Positions 25,201 through 33,104 of a DNA stretch of 64,000 nt are shown piece by piece. The stretch spans positions 68,422,984 through 68,486,983 of the forward strand of contig NC_088300.1 in the NCBI RefSeq assembly GCF_032854445.1. Reading direction: 5' to 3'. This stretch comes from Liolophura sinensis. Taxonomy: Eukaryota > Mollusca > Polyplacophora > Chitonida > Chitonidae. Position 1 is the stretch's first letter. Each line of letters begins with the position of its first letter. The notes below the pieces were generated by a model. That model saw only the letters and a program-made list of their open reading frames with translations. It searched no databases and was not told the origin of the DNA. Both the position numbers and the translations under genes were made by a program.

Positions 25201-25346
25201 AACCCACAACGCCAGCGAAAACAACACCAGCGCCAAAAACCACGACAGCCAAGGACTCGGCACCACATAGCCACGTGTCTTACAGTGTTCTTTTGACGGC
25301 CATTTTGGGATTCGTTGCCCTTAAAGTTTTTGGAGTAACAAAGTAA
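4196..25346 (+). CDS. RGM: repulsive guidance molecule (RGM/hemojuvelin family), 8 exons
   Basis: RGMs are GPI-anchored BMP co-receptors and neogenin ligands that self-cleave at an Asp-Pro bond in a partial von Willebrand D domain. Exons: 4196-4250, 15039-15195, 19440-19593, 20309-20506, 22176-22290, 23123-23317, 23516-23658, 25110-25346. All junction phases agree, and the sum is 1254 nt = 417 aa, the usual family length. Visible features: signal peptide 1-18; Cys-containing helical N domain to about 120; GDPH at 136-139; GCP near 282-284; RRKR at 302-305; a C-terminal Cys cluster (CENAC, QTCKFDC); Thr/Pro stalk; hydrophobic C-terminus ending ALKVFGVTK, as expected of a GPI signal. Several N-glycosylation sequons are present. 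The ATG at 4205 is an alternative start. Introns 1 and 2 are swollen by repeats. Family assignment is from motif order and memory, not alignment. Confidence 0.85.
5957..6182 (+). pseudogene. possible frameshifted exon-like segment in RGM intron 1
   Basis: Flanked by a plausible acceptor (TTTCTTTTGGATTAG) and a consensus donor (GTAAGT at 6183). Two frames joined by a +1 shift near 6055 read like protein: SPKSKPNLEWRKKFYNELRE..., then MEGCVKNSLRSGMKTQSD to the donor. A third frame is open throughout. No family is recognised. It may be a decayed exon or retrocopy, or chance. Confidence 0.25.
6326..6470 (-). repeat. SINE-A copy (minus)
   Basis: TTGATTGGTGTTTTACGCCG, CGACGGCGGCCAGCATTATG and ACCATCCGCAGAATGCTAGC are the 3' tail and body of the major SINE in reverse. 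The tRNA-like head is absent. Confidence 0.85.
6770..6866 (+). repeat. 47-bp minisatellite, left part
   Basis: About two copies of a unit containing TTAGCTGTGTACGTTGTGTT and ATTGATAACTGGTTGTTTGT. The array is cut by the hAT-related element at 6867-8404 and resumes at 8405. Confidence 0.8.
6867..8404. mobile_element. non-autonomous hAT-related element, 1.5 kb
   Basis: Terminal inverted repeats CAGGGGCGAAGGAAGC and (reverse complement) CAGGGGCGTAGGAAGC are flanked by a perfect 5-bp direct repeat, CGTTG (6862-6866 and 8405-8409). About 75 bp inside the left end is a stretch (GAGGGTCCAGGGGCCGCC, GGAAGCTCTGAA) shared with the subterminal right end of the hAT element at 11080-14831, so the two are related. 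No transposase frame is present; the interior is AT-rich. Confidence 0.75.
8405..8632 (+). repeat. 47-bp minisatellite, right part
   Basis: About five copies of the unit seen at 6770-6866 (GTGTACGTTGTGTTATTGAT then CACTGGTTGTTTGTGAAGAT), restarting directly after the hAT-related insertion. Confidence 0.8.
8676..10404 (+). repeat. 43-bp tandem array (about 40 copies)
   Basis: The unit reads GTATTGGTAAGAGGCTGTCT then TCCATTAGGGTAGTCGTGTTGTG with single-base variants. Left copies carry TCGATTAGACCAG and right copies TCTATTAGGGTAG, so the array shows directional divergence. It lies inside RGM intron 1. Confidence 0.9.
10549..10622 (+). repeat. SINE-A 3' fragment
   Basis: Contains ATTGCTGGCCACCGTCCTGT and CTTGAGTACGATGTAAAACA, a diverged tail of the major SINE. 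Confidence 0.7.
11080..14831 (+). mobile_element. hAT-type DNA transposon with broken transposase
   Basis: Left end CAGGGGCCGCGGAACC (11080-11095) and reverse-complemented right end CAGGGCCCGCGGAGCG form imperfect terminal inverted repeats. Flanks carry CGTGG on both sides (11075-11079, 14832-14836), a 5-bp direct repeat as at the sister element 6867-8404; canonical hATs make 8 bp. The interior encodes a hAT transposase on the plus strand. It lies in RGM intron 1 in the host gene's orientation. Confidence 0.75.
11723..14126 (+). pseudogene. hAT transposase (TTF-type zinc finger, DUF4371-like), two frameshifts
   Basis: The frame starts MSQNAG at 11723, shifts at an A8 run (11743-11750) into SLQPDIASFFASKSQ, runs through a TTF-type zinc-finger region (QWFKAFSWLHY, VLCHTC, SQCHKLA), and shifts again at a second A8 run (about 12507-12515) into a 542-codon frame. 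Catalytic positions appear kept: Asp in AILSDECTD, Asp in QCYDAGGP, Glu in AVGERSFSTAGLKSWLRSSM, the last within the C-terminal dimerisation region. Such proteins are often labelled ZMYM1-like or P52rIPK-like. Both breaks fall in A8 homopolymers, so sequencing error cannot be told from real decay; apart from them the gene looks young. Confidence 0.85.
15039..15195 (+). CDS. RGM: RGM gene 1 exon 2 (N-domain helices)
   Basis: Acceptor TTTCACAG, donor CAG/GTAAAA, phase 1 to 2, 157 nt. Encodes GLDDVSFDN... with two sequons (NTT, NST) and two cysteines. The minus-strand paralogue has an exon of exactly the same length and phase starting VLDDTSFD, which supports the call. Confidence 0.85.
15509..15641 (-). 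repeat. SINE-A copy (minus, head missing)
   Basis: TATCGGTGTTTTACGCCGTA, CTTATACGACCGTGGTCAGT and CCCACGATCATCCGCATCTG in the reverse orientation of the major SINE. Confidence 0.85.
15640..16345. repeat. degenerate tandem repeat flanking the 46-bp satellite
   Basis: Diverged units of roughly 45-55 bp with CCATTACTAAATAACAG and TATTACAAACAGACAC motifs. CCATTACTA links it to the satellite at 16352-19140, so it may be an eroded edge of the same array. Confidence 0.6.
16352..19140. repeat. 46-bp satellite built of two 23-bp halves (about 60 copies)
   Basis: Half A reads GGTCATTACTACACTACGCTGTA and half B GGCCATTTGTAAACTACACTGTA (each 23 bp, given only to define the unit). They alternate through RGM intron 2 and share GGYCATT and ACTACRCTGTA, so the unit is a diverged dimer of an older 23-mer. 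Near 18044-18095 the register is broken by about 40 bp of unrelated sequence. The last 300 bp are more diverged. Confidence 0.92.
19440..19593 (+). CDS. RGM: RGM gene 1 exon 3
   Basis: Acceptor TTTCTGCAG, donor GCC/GTACGT, 154 nt, phase 2 to 0. Contains NC...SPCNQATKN and SFIDETELELDETTTA. The motifs SPCNQAT and FIDET recur in the paralogue at 35.6 kb. A minus-strand open frame overlaps it and is a shadow. Confidence 0.85.
20309..20506 (+). CDS. RGM: RGM gene 1 exon 4 (vWD core with GDPH)
   Basis: Acceptor GCTTCCAG, donor TCG/GTAAGT, 198 nt, in phase 0. Encodes RCTVGVYGDPHLKL...FDG...TC and YIKNDWFTVTG. GDPH at 20348-20359 is the RGM autocatalytic cleavage site and the vWD hallmark. Confidence 0.9.
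20913..21156 (-). repeat. SINE-A near-full-length copy (minus)
   Basis: Reads from (AAAT)n tail through TTGGTGTTTTACGCCGCACT and CTTACGGCCGGAGAGGAAGC to the tRNA-like head CTAACCAACTGAGCCACGGA. In reverse complement the head has the A-box-like TGGCTCAGTTGGTTAGCACG and a B-box-like GTGAGCTCAAGCCC. Lies in RGM intron 4. Confidence 0.9.
21853..22044 (-). repeat. SINE-A copy (minus, diverged)
   Basis: GACTCGTGTTTTACGCCGTA, CTTATACGACACCGGCCACC and GCCAGCATGGGCTGGACGTG identify a partial copy in RGM intron 4. Confidence 0.85.
22176..22290 (+). CDS. RGM: RGM gene 1 exon 5
   Basis: Acceptor TTTTCCAG, donor AAG/GTAAAG, 115 nt, phase 0 to 1. Encodes VEITFHSLDSG...PTVFDNTNMTSLGEG. Alternating hydrophobic residues suit the vWD beta-sandwich. 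Confidence 0.88.
22375..22955 (+). repeat. 46-bp tandem repeat in RGM intron 5 (about 12 copies)
   Basis: The unit is TCATTTTAACATCTCCTTAT then GAGCCATATCAGAGAAGGTCAGAGTC with many substitutions and short units. It fills most of the 832-bp intron 5 and is unrelated in sequence to the 46-bp satellite in intron 2. Confidence 0.85.
23123..23317 (+). CDS. RGM: RGM gene 1 exon 6
   Basis: Acceptor TTGTTTAG, donor AT/GTAAGT, 195 nt, phase 1 to 1. Encodes QESTGMVLNLRQWSGNYFFT and HGLLVTGCP. In layout this resembles the RGM segment 'VRQVGRYLT...C..GCP'. Confidence 0.9.
23516..23658 (+). CDS. RGM: RGM gene 1 exon 7 (convertase site, Cys cluster)
   Basis: 143 nt, phase 1 to 0, donor GAC/GTAAGT. The acceptor is a less typical ACAAG; the stronger-looking CAG at 23478-23480 opens into a stop. 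Encodes RRKR (23545-23556) followed by CENACNATV and FRQTCKFDC. The paralogue exon has the same length. Confidence 0.85.
23829..23999 (-). repeat. SINE-A copy (minus, 5' half with tRNA head)
   Basis: CGTACGGCCAGATAGGAAGC and CTAACTCCCTCGGCCACAGA are the reversed body and tRNA-like head; the 3' tail is missing. Lies in RGM intron 7. Confidence 0.85.
24492..24600 (-). repeat. old SINE-A tail (minus)
   Basis: TTGTTTAACGTCGTGCTCAG and TTCACTTAATTGGTAGCGGT resemble the reversed tail with heavy decay. Confidence 0.45.
24676..24975 (-). repeat. SINE-B near-full-length copy (minus)
   Basis: Reversed order of the 2303 and 49938 copies: tail TTTTACGTCGTACTTAGCAA, then CATTATACTGACACCAGAGC, GTGTTGAGCGTCGAGCGAGG, TTTGGTATGACCCGACCCGG and the tRNA-like head at the right. 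It gives the fullest view of the family, about 300 bp, including a tail related to that of SINE-A. Confidence 0.75.
25110..25346 (+). CDS. RGM: RGM gene 1 exon 8 (stalk and GPI signal)
   Basis: Acceptor CGTTCCCAG, phase 0, 79 codons with TAA. Encodes AGTNMTASAEEDIRIVLEMD, a Thr/Pro/Lys-rich stalk and a terminal hydrophobic run (SVLLTAILGFVALKVF) typical of a GPI attachment signal. Confidence 0.88.
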   Translation, partial: AGTNMTASAEEDIRIVLEMDEEIIAKAITPKPTTPAKTTPAPKTTTAKDSAPHSHVSYSVLLTAILGFVALKVFGVTK

Positions 25347-25500
25347 TCCCCTATTCCTCATATTGCCACACAGAGGTACCTCGTTGATTTTGGCAGCGTT
25401 AAGTTGTTAAAGTGAATATAAATTCAACCCTTAAGTCTGAAATGATTCACAAAAGACTTTTCGAAAAATGTTTAAAGAATTCTACATTGCTGGTCAACAG

Positions 25501-25506
25501 AATAAA
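25501..25506 (+). terminator. candidate poly(A) signal of RGM gene 1
   Basis: AATAAA lies 155 nt after the TAA stop; it is the first canonical hexamer downstream. Confidence 0.45.
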
Positions 25507-26989
25507 TAGCATACTGGATCGTAACTACCTACCACTCATTTCGTTAAGCCATTCTGCCATGTTAGCTATCTGGTGTGACGTCACATAGGAGCTCTCCTGT
25601 ACCATCGATATTTAATGAGGTTTTGCGGTTCTGAAAATACCTATACGTGATGAGGCAAGAAAATTTGACGGAAGGACATTCAAATAAAAACACGGTTTGG
25701 CAGTATGTCCTAGCGCAATTAATAGTCCTTTTCGTCCTACTGGAGTCAGCATTATCATATCACCAGTGGTGAATTTCATCTCCTCGGTTTTCAAACGTTA
25801 TTGAATTTGGAAAAAAAAGAATTTGCGTCGATACCTGCGGGCTACTTCTTTTTTTCCCTATGTATATACAGTGGCAGACTTTATGTTTACTTTAACGATC
25901 TCAATTAAAGATATTTGCATTTGTTAATGATACCATCCATTATGAGACCTGTGCTTATATCTGCAAAACTTTTCTGTGTGAACTGTCGTCAGTATAATCC
26001 TGTTCCCGCTAGGCTGGCTGAGACTGGCTGTGATTGGAACGAAAGGGGAGATCACTCTCGTGGAACAAAGTTTCCACTGGAGACAACTTCTGCTATCTCC
26101 TCCTATGGCGTGCATGCTTGTCAAATTAGTGCAAATTGTGTGCTGAGGACAAATGGCAATGCAGTCATAATGTTCAACGCTATGAAGTTAAATAAATGAA
26201 CTGAACTATAACTGTCCACCTTCTCTAGGTGTCTCTTGTGTACATAAAAGTAACAGATCCTTTCAGATTCACTGATTTATCCAACCGAAATGACGCCTTA
26301 TGGCTGATAGCGAACGGTTGTTATATTAGTTTTCATTTATTTTGTATATTCTGTCATTTCTTAATTGCTCAACGAAACAGTTCAGATATTTATGTCGGTG
26401 CAATTCTTTATAAATCTTATAACGTTTTTAAAATCTTTAATATGTTTCAAGCTTTAGAATGAAACACATGGTATATCTGAATTTAACATTTTAGCCCGTT
26501 TACTTTCGTAATTTTGTATATTTTAAAAGTTTAATATCGTCATTTCGCTCACATGAATATGTAAGTGCAATTTCCTTGATATTCTTTGATCTAAATGTTG
26601 GTTAAAGTTTCATGCAATAAAACTACTGATATCGTAACTTCTTTTCAAATATTGTTTTTCAAATATTTTTATCAGATGGACGTGTTGCAAGCAGGGCATT
26701 CCACGTTGTATTAAAGAAATGTATAGTTGATAACAGTATGGAACATGTCTTTCCAGAGAGTAGTGTGATCTGATGGGATTTATTTAGGCCTTGTCCAGCG
26801 AAGTCGCAGATTGGAAACTACCTCACGTCAGTCTCGACTGAGGGTTTATCGTCACGCCGTTTGTCGTGCGCTTGATGGAGTGGTATGGTAGTACACTCAT
26901 TACAATGTGAATTATCACGCCGATTAAGGCAGCCTACTGAAAATTGGCTGAACTGGCACTGATATCTATGGGAATGCGCGTATGCCTGC

Positions 26990-27068
26990 GGGTGTGTGTG
27001 TGTGTGCGTGCGTGCATGCGTGTGTGAGTGTGTGTGTGTGTGTGTGTGCGTGCGTATGTAGGTATGTA
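26990..27068. repeat. (TG)n / (TGCG)n microsatellite
   Basis: Low-complexity run of GTGTGTGTG with GCGTGC interruptions, ending in GTATGTATGTATG. Confidence 0.9.
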
Positions 27069-27079
27069 TGTATGCATGT

Positions 27080-27150
27080 TTGGAGCTTTACGTCGTAATT
27101 AACAATTTTTCAGTCAAATAACGACGAGAAGTCATTCGGTGTGTATATAT
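27080..27150 (-). repeat. SINE-B 3' tail fragment (minus)
   Basis: TTTACGTCGTAATTAACAAT then TTTTTCAGTCAAATAACGAC and GAAGTCATTC match the tail of the 24676-24975 copy. Confidence 0.6.
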
Positions 27151-27464
27151 ATTGTGTTTTCTTGTGGCATGGCGAATATATTGTAAGAAGGTTAATATAG
27201 GCTACAGCTGAAAAGGTGTCTGATTGGAGCTCGAAGCTCGATATCAAATATTTTTCTAGAACAGAACAACATGCAATCATGGCGATGCAAAACAATACAA
27301 AAGCAGTGCAGATAAATGTTGCAAACGGAAGACTGGGCAGTTTATGTGAGTAAGCGGATATTTCGAAATTCGGTAGAGAACTGTGGTATGAATATGTGAT
27401 TGCTCCGTTATGTGAAGGACCGGGTTATAGTGAGATATTGATACGATTGAAAGAAGAGCAGACG

Positions 27465-27584
27465 TCACTGTGAAGAGACAGACCGCCGTGAAGGTAGGTG
27501 ATGACCCTTGATACGCCCCTGGCGGAGTAGTGTGTCATACATCAATATCTCGTCAGACAAAGCTCCCACGCTGTTCTTGGCCAG
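27465..27584 (-). CDS. RGM gene 2 exon 8 (short, no GPI tail)
   Basis: Acceptor GCCCCTTTCCAG, phase 0. Encodes LAKNSVGALSDEILMYDTLL, comparable with GTNMTASAEEDIRIVLEMD in gene 1, then diverges and stops at TGA after 39 codons. The Thr/Pro stalk and hydrophobic tail are missing from this frame. Confidence 0.6.
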   Translation of the reverse strand: MAKNSVGALSDEILMYDTLLRQGRIKGHHLPSRRSVSSQ

Positions 27585-27817
27585 CTGGAAAGGGGCAAAA
27601 ATTTAAGAAAAATTAATGTTTATCGCAAGGATTATTGTATTTTTCTTTTAGCCAGTCTCCAATATACTTGCTACCAAATTGGCTTTCGTTAGTTACGCGT
27701 AACACCTCAAGATCTACTCAACGATGTTGTACGTCTGTATTATGGCAAGGAAAATGCAGTTAGAATAAGGATGGGGTAGATAACTGACAGGTTGACAAAC
27801 AGTTTAAATCAGAGTAC

Positions 27818-27960
27818 AAAACCCAGCTCCACATCCTCTTTGGCAAGGCAGTCAAGGATGCAGGCGGTAACGAAAGCTGGATTGGAGAGAGTGGTGTTAC
27901 AGGCTGTGGAACATTCCAAGTGACTGACAGCTCTCTTCACTCGAACAGGCATAAACTGGT
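27818..27960 (-). CDS. RGM gene 2 exon 7 (RVKR site)
   Basis: Acceptor GTGTCTCAG, 143 nt as in gene 1, phase 1 to 0, weak donor TTT/GTACTC. Encodes RVKR (27943-27932) and ECSTACNTTLSN, CILDCLAKED. Cys spacing matches gene 1. Confidence 0.82.
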
Positions 27961-28315
27961 CTGAGACACAGCAGTCAAATAGCATATGTATATAAGACCG
28001 GGTGCGTACAGGTTCTACAACTGCTGATTTCCCCTCAGTACATTCTGAGAGTTATGTAAGACGACAGGTCGATGACGTTCTCTAATTTTAGAAGAGGGTC
28101 GTTATATTAAGGCGTTTTGAAAGTTTACCATAATGTCACTAAGAACTATTCATCTATTTTTGAAGATATCGTCAGGATGAAACAGTTACAAAATGTATAA
28201 ACTAATTCTGAGGAATATTGAAACTTTGTTATAATGGATTACGGTTTAATACTTCTGAACAAGATAATGAACCAAAAACAAAATGGAAAAACACAAATCT
28301 GGTTGAGAAACGTAC

Positions 28316-28498
28316 CCAACGTGATAACCTTGTCATTTGGGCAACCATCGGGAAACAGGCCTGTGGACGTCAGAATGAGGCTCTCGGCCACTCGGGCCGT
28401 GAAGTAGTAGTTACCTCCCCACAGCCGCAGGACAATTACGATGCCGGTGGAGGACTGGACAAAACGCATTCTGTTGTAGGGGTCGTCGTGTAGCTGAA
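28316..28498 (-). CDS. RGM gene 2 exon 6
   Basis: Donor TTGG/GTACGT, 183 nt, phase 1 to 1 if the second AG of CAGAG is the acceptor. Encodes MRFVQSSTGIVIVLRLWGGN, YYFTARVAES and DGCPNDKV, the clearest match between the two genes. Confidence 0.85.
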
Positions 28499-28741
28499 CT
28501 CTGACAGCATATACGGCACACATCAGACATTAACCCAAGTTATACATCAACGGAAATAACTAGTTTGTAGATGAAGAAAGATGACAAAGGAAGGGGCTCT
28601 ATAGACACGAGTGTCAGTTATGTATTCATAGGGTGATGCAAGCCACGAGGACGCAGAGATAGAGCCCTTACCTTATGTGTTTAATCAATTTTGCAGTTTT
28701 ATATATTTCCCTTTTTCAAAACACATGTACGAAATACATAC

Positions 28742-28853
28742 CTGAACCTGCCACATTCATGTTGTTGTTAAATACAGCTGGGGGATTTCCACCCGACACG
28801 TCACAGACGCCCACCAACGTGCTACCGTCGAAGGAGTTAAAACTGTTCTTTAC
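28742..28853 (-). CDS. RGM gene 2 exon 5
   Basis: Acceptor TTTCCCTGAG, donor CAG/GTATGT, 112 nt, phase 0 to 1. Encodes KNSFNSFDGSTLVG and PPAVFNNNMNVAGSG, parallel to PTVFDNTNMTSLGEG in gene 1. Confidence 0.82.
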
Positions 28854-29678
28854 CTCAGGGAAACAGTTGAGGAGAATGTTTGATGATATCCTGTGTCTCT
28901 TCCACCCAAGCATTTTGTCTAAGAAATATTGTAATGGAGAAGCATGCCCAACGTAAATGTAAAGCTCTTTCTAATTGGATGAACTGCATTGTCTCACCAG
29001 TGTGGAAAGATTTGGATCTAAGGTGTTTATGAACACTGGTTCATTTCTGCCAATGTGATTATATTTTGTGGGCAAACTGCTAAAGTCTTACTCATTCACT
29101 GGTAGAGAACATTTGTGAATTCAGCATGGATCGGAGTCACGTGAAATAAAGATTATCATAAAAATCACTTTTCCATTTGACAACAAACATAAAACTCAGG
29201 GAAGCAATGTGGAAATAATGAAAGAAACAATTACAAAAAACAAGCAGTCAAAAAGTAATATACTGTATGAACACTTTCACGTTAAAATTTTGATTGAAAC
29301 CATTTTTCCAAAAAAGAGCAAGACGAGAAGAGCCAAAAAATCCTTCAAATTGGTCATTGACATAATAATTGTATAAATGCTAGTCTTTTATTTTGGGAGA
29401 AGTTTCTCTGGCTTTCTTTTCTGTTGTCATATGCCAAAATAATAATGAAATATTCCGTCTGAAACAATTTTGCTTTTTTAAATTCATTTATATTATATTT
29501 CTCTTTTGAGTATGTTGAATGTTAATATTTTATCTCTGTATAATTCCTACAAAGTGGTTATCTTAACACTTCCATAATATGGAATACAGCATGGCGATAA
29601 AGCTAGAGCAGCAACGACAATGTGACAGTTGGCAAATGGTCACACCTAACAGGTGAAATCGTATAATTGCTCAAAATG

Positions 29679-32600
29679 TCAACTCACACGTCCTCTGACG
29701 ACCGGTTTCAGTGAAGGCGGCACTTGTCTCAAGTCCCTCAACAACACATCTTCCAGGCTGAACGAGAACCCTCGTCCAAGGAGACGCCAAATTGTCCGTT
29801 CCAACATCTGCCACATGCTGGACGCAACCGGGCAATGCCACACAAGGTGTTCTACGGTCTCGTCCTGAGACGAGCACAAAGGACAGTCGGCAGATGCAGA
29901 CAGTCCTGCTCGGACTAACTTATGCCCGACCCACCACTGTCTGTGCCACAGCAGCCAAACAGCCGCCTTAGCTCGGTCGTCTACCCCAGACTTCCAGAGC
30001 GATAAAAATAAGTTCCTCCAGGACGATGGCACCGAACCCAACTGTTGCCACTTCTGGACTCCGGCGGAGTCGTTTTTGTCCACTAGAAGGATCCGATACC
30101 ATCTCCTGGAGGAAAGCTGAGAAAGGTCCTGTTGATTAACTTGATACCTTGTCCGGCTGGGATTCGTGACAGTATCCGGCAGATTGAACCATGCCTTCGG
30201 TATTGCCCTTCGCACAGCTGCTAGGTGACGCCAATTGACCGACTCCAGGACCAGCCACACTCTGGTGCCTCCATCCACAATATCCGACAATCGCCGGATA
30301 CTGGGTGTGGCCGTCTTACCAGGCATCAAGGGTCTTCCACTCTCTCCCAAAATTAGGGGATTTCCATACAAAGGCTGATCCAGAGCTTCCTGCCACGAAG
30401 CCGGATCAGCCTCAGTCCGTTTCAGCTTAAAGAAGGTTTTCAGATGGTCGAAGTACCACCGAGGAAGAAAACTGAAACGCGTTGGAGCTTTAAGCAACCC
30501 CACAGCGTGGGGTTCACTTTTCGACGCCACAAGCCTCCGGCCTACCTGAGCCCACCGAGACGAACTCAACATAAGCCGCTCCAAAAAAGCCAGTTTTAAG
30601 GACTGAACCTTCTTGGGGATATCTACGAGGCCTAGACCTCCACTTGCCTTGGGGAGGGTACAAACTTTGGAAGAGACCAGAGGCTTTTTACTCTTCCACA
30701 AAAATTCCCGACACATCCCAACTAATGTGTGCTCCTTATCCGCCGGCAAGTCAAAAACTGAGGCAACACAATTTCGACATTGCCAGCAAGTTTAATACAA
30801 GGACTCGCCCAACAATGCTTAGGCCTCTCTTGCTCCACCCCTTGAGGGTTCTGTCGACCTTCTGGATGCGGTCATTCCAGTTAACAGAAGCCGAGTTTCT
30901 GCACCTAGTTTTACCACCAAGAGTTTGACGTGATCCTGTGACCATTCAATACCCAAAGCAGTATCAGCACGACCCTTCCAAGCACCCAAGAATAACCCTT
31001 TTGACTTGGATCTGTTGACTTTGCAGCCAGACGCTTTCTGGTACTTGTTCAAGATCGTCTCGGCAATGTGGAAGTTTTCATCATCTCCCACGAAGAGAGA
31101 TGCGTCGTCGGCATACTGGGAGATTTTGATCTGTTCTTGGACATCAGGGACTCTCACTCCCTTCATGTCAGAAGACCTCACAACCACCCCAAGAACCTCT
31201 GCGGCCAGAACGTAAAGCAGAGGAGACAGAGTACAGCCCTGGTGAACTCCACGCTCGAGGAGAACAGGGTCACCAATAAAACCATTCACCATTACACGAC
31301 TTACAGGGGACTTGTAAAGAAGCCGGATCCAATAGGAAGCTATTGGTGAGGATTGACCTCCCTGGCACAGAACAGGTCTGATCACTGTGAACAAGAAGGC
31401 CCATCACGGATCCAAGTCTGCGGGTTAGCGCCTTTGTGATGATCTTATAATCGGCACACAAGAGTGAAATCGGCCTCCAATTCCGCAGGTCCTCTTTTGG
31501 CCCCCGCTTGTGAACGAACCTGACAAGAGCCTGCTGCATTGAATCGGTCAACTCACCCTGCTCAAAAGCCTCGTTGGCAACGTCCAGCAGGATAGGGCCT
31601 AGCACATCCCAGAAAGCCAAATACAGTTCCACAGGAAGACCATCGATACCGGGGGACTTGTTCAGCGTCATGGATTTTGCTGCAGAATGCAGCTCATCCA
31701 AAATGAATGGCTGTTCACAGATCGCGGCCTCCTGAGGAGGCAAGATCTGGGAGATCTGGGAGATCAACTCCTCCATGCAATTTCTCTCAACTCCCTCTGA
31801 GGTGAAGAGCCTCTGGTAGAAATCGCATGTGGCCTGCAATAAATCCTTGGTGGACCGGACTGAACGGCCATCAGGAGTTGCTACTTCGCGGATAAGTTTT
31901 TCAGTAGCACGCGACTTCTTCAAAGAACAGAAATAGCGAGTGGGGTTCTCGCCTTCCAACTGCCACTTGACTCTGGCACGAACCGCGGCTGCTTTATAAG
32001 CCTGTTGCTCACCAGCCCGCACTTTACGTTTTAGACCTTCCAACAGGTCAACTAGATGGGTCTCCCCATCACTAACTCTTTTAGAGGCCTTGTTGTAATC
32101 CTTCAGAAGTTTACGTTGAGCCCGTTTACGGCGACGTGCCCTAGCCACCCGCTTAAGCCCAGATTTACCCTCCTCCCAGAATTCAGCCGCGGACCTAAAA
32201 GAATCCCTCTCTGACATCCAAGCGGCAAAATAATCTTGCATGTTCTTGTGAAACTCTTCGTCATTCAAAAGGCTGACGTTGAGCTTCCAGAACCCCGACC
32301 TTTCTCTACCCAATCCCCTGAATCAAATTTGGCTGTGACCATAGTATGATCAGACATGGCAGTGGGTTCATGACCTGCATGAACCAGATGTCCAAGGGGA
32401 TCCTTGCTACAATACACTCTATCCAGACGCGAAGAGTGCGCACCAGTTGGCGAGGTCCAAGTGTATTCATGGGCATCAGGATGAAGGAACCTAAAAGTAT
32501 CCGACAGAGAATATGTTTTTATCAAAGTTGCCAAGGGAGCAGTAGACGAATCAGAAGCTACCGCGGCCGTGCTTCGCCTATCTATTAGGGGATCTACGAA

Positions 32601-33104
32601 GCAATTGAAATCGCCGGCCAGGAAGACATTGGTGTTTGAATCACCCAGAACACTTTCTAGACTTTGGAAAAACCGACGACGGTCAGGAACATATGTTGGT
32701 GCATGTACGGCGACAAACGTAAAATCAAAGCCTGAATACTCCGCCTCAACCTTGACCCAACGACCACCGGGATCAGTGACAGATGGCACTATGGTCCCCG
32801 AGGCGAGGAAAGAAGCAAGAAACACAATAGCCGTGCCGGCTCTATGATTCGAGCCGGAAGAGGAAAATACTTTCCCTTTCACAGCTGTTTCAAACCGGGT
32901 TACGTCATTGACGTCAGTAAAGTCCGTCTCTTGTAGAAAAGCAACATCTGCTTTTAATGACCTGAAGGTATGGCCAAGGGAAAATTGCTTCCAGTCCGAA
33001 AGCAAACCCTGACAATTTAGTGAGACAACATTCAGAGCCACTATAGATCTATTTAAGTTTTGTTTTTCTCGACTTTTTGTACAGGGCAGCCTTGCGTGCA
33101 GCAA
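29679..33104 (-). pseudogene. LINE ORF2 (endonuclease-RT), frameshifted and deleted
   Basis: Pieces in order: endonuclease 33104-about 32300 (VVSLNCQGL, FLQETDF, FLAGDFNCF, SRLDRVY, MSDHTMV); RT fingers and palm about 32313-31350 (KSPGIDGLPVELY, NWRPISLLCADYKIITKAL); frame change near 31345; then LYKSPVSRVMVNGF, GVHQGCTLSPLLY and QYADDASLF (YADD at 31115-31104); frame changes near 30900 and 30750; C-terminal part with CPLCSSQDETVEHLVWHC to 29679. The block holding the first catalytic Asp (motif A) is missing between VPGRSILTN and LYKSPVS. Confidence 0.85.

Larger units (their letters stand above)
25347..27464. other. intergenic region between convergent RGM genes
   Basis: Contains the presumed 3' UTR of gene 1, a (TG)n microsatellite and a SINE-B tail. 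Open frames at 25915-26199 and 26229-26462 have neither splice context nor family resemblance and are not called. Confidence 0.5.

Noticed and set aside
27422-27510. A 38-47-nt intron in RGM gene 2 exon 8 leading to a hydrophobic C-terminal frame
   Set aside because: Too short for a credible intron, and the hydrophobic end (HLSALLLYCFASP) is weak as a GPI signal.
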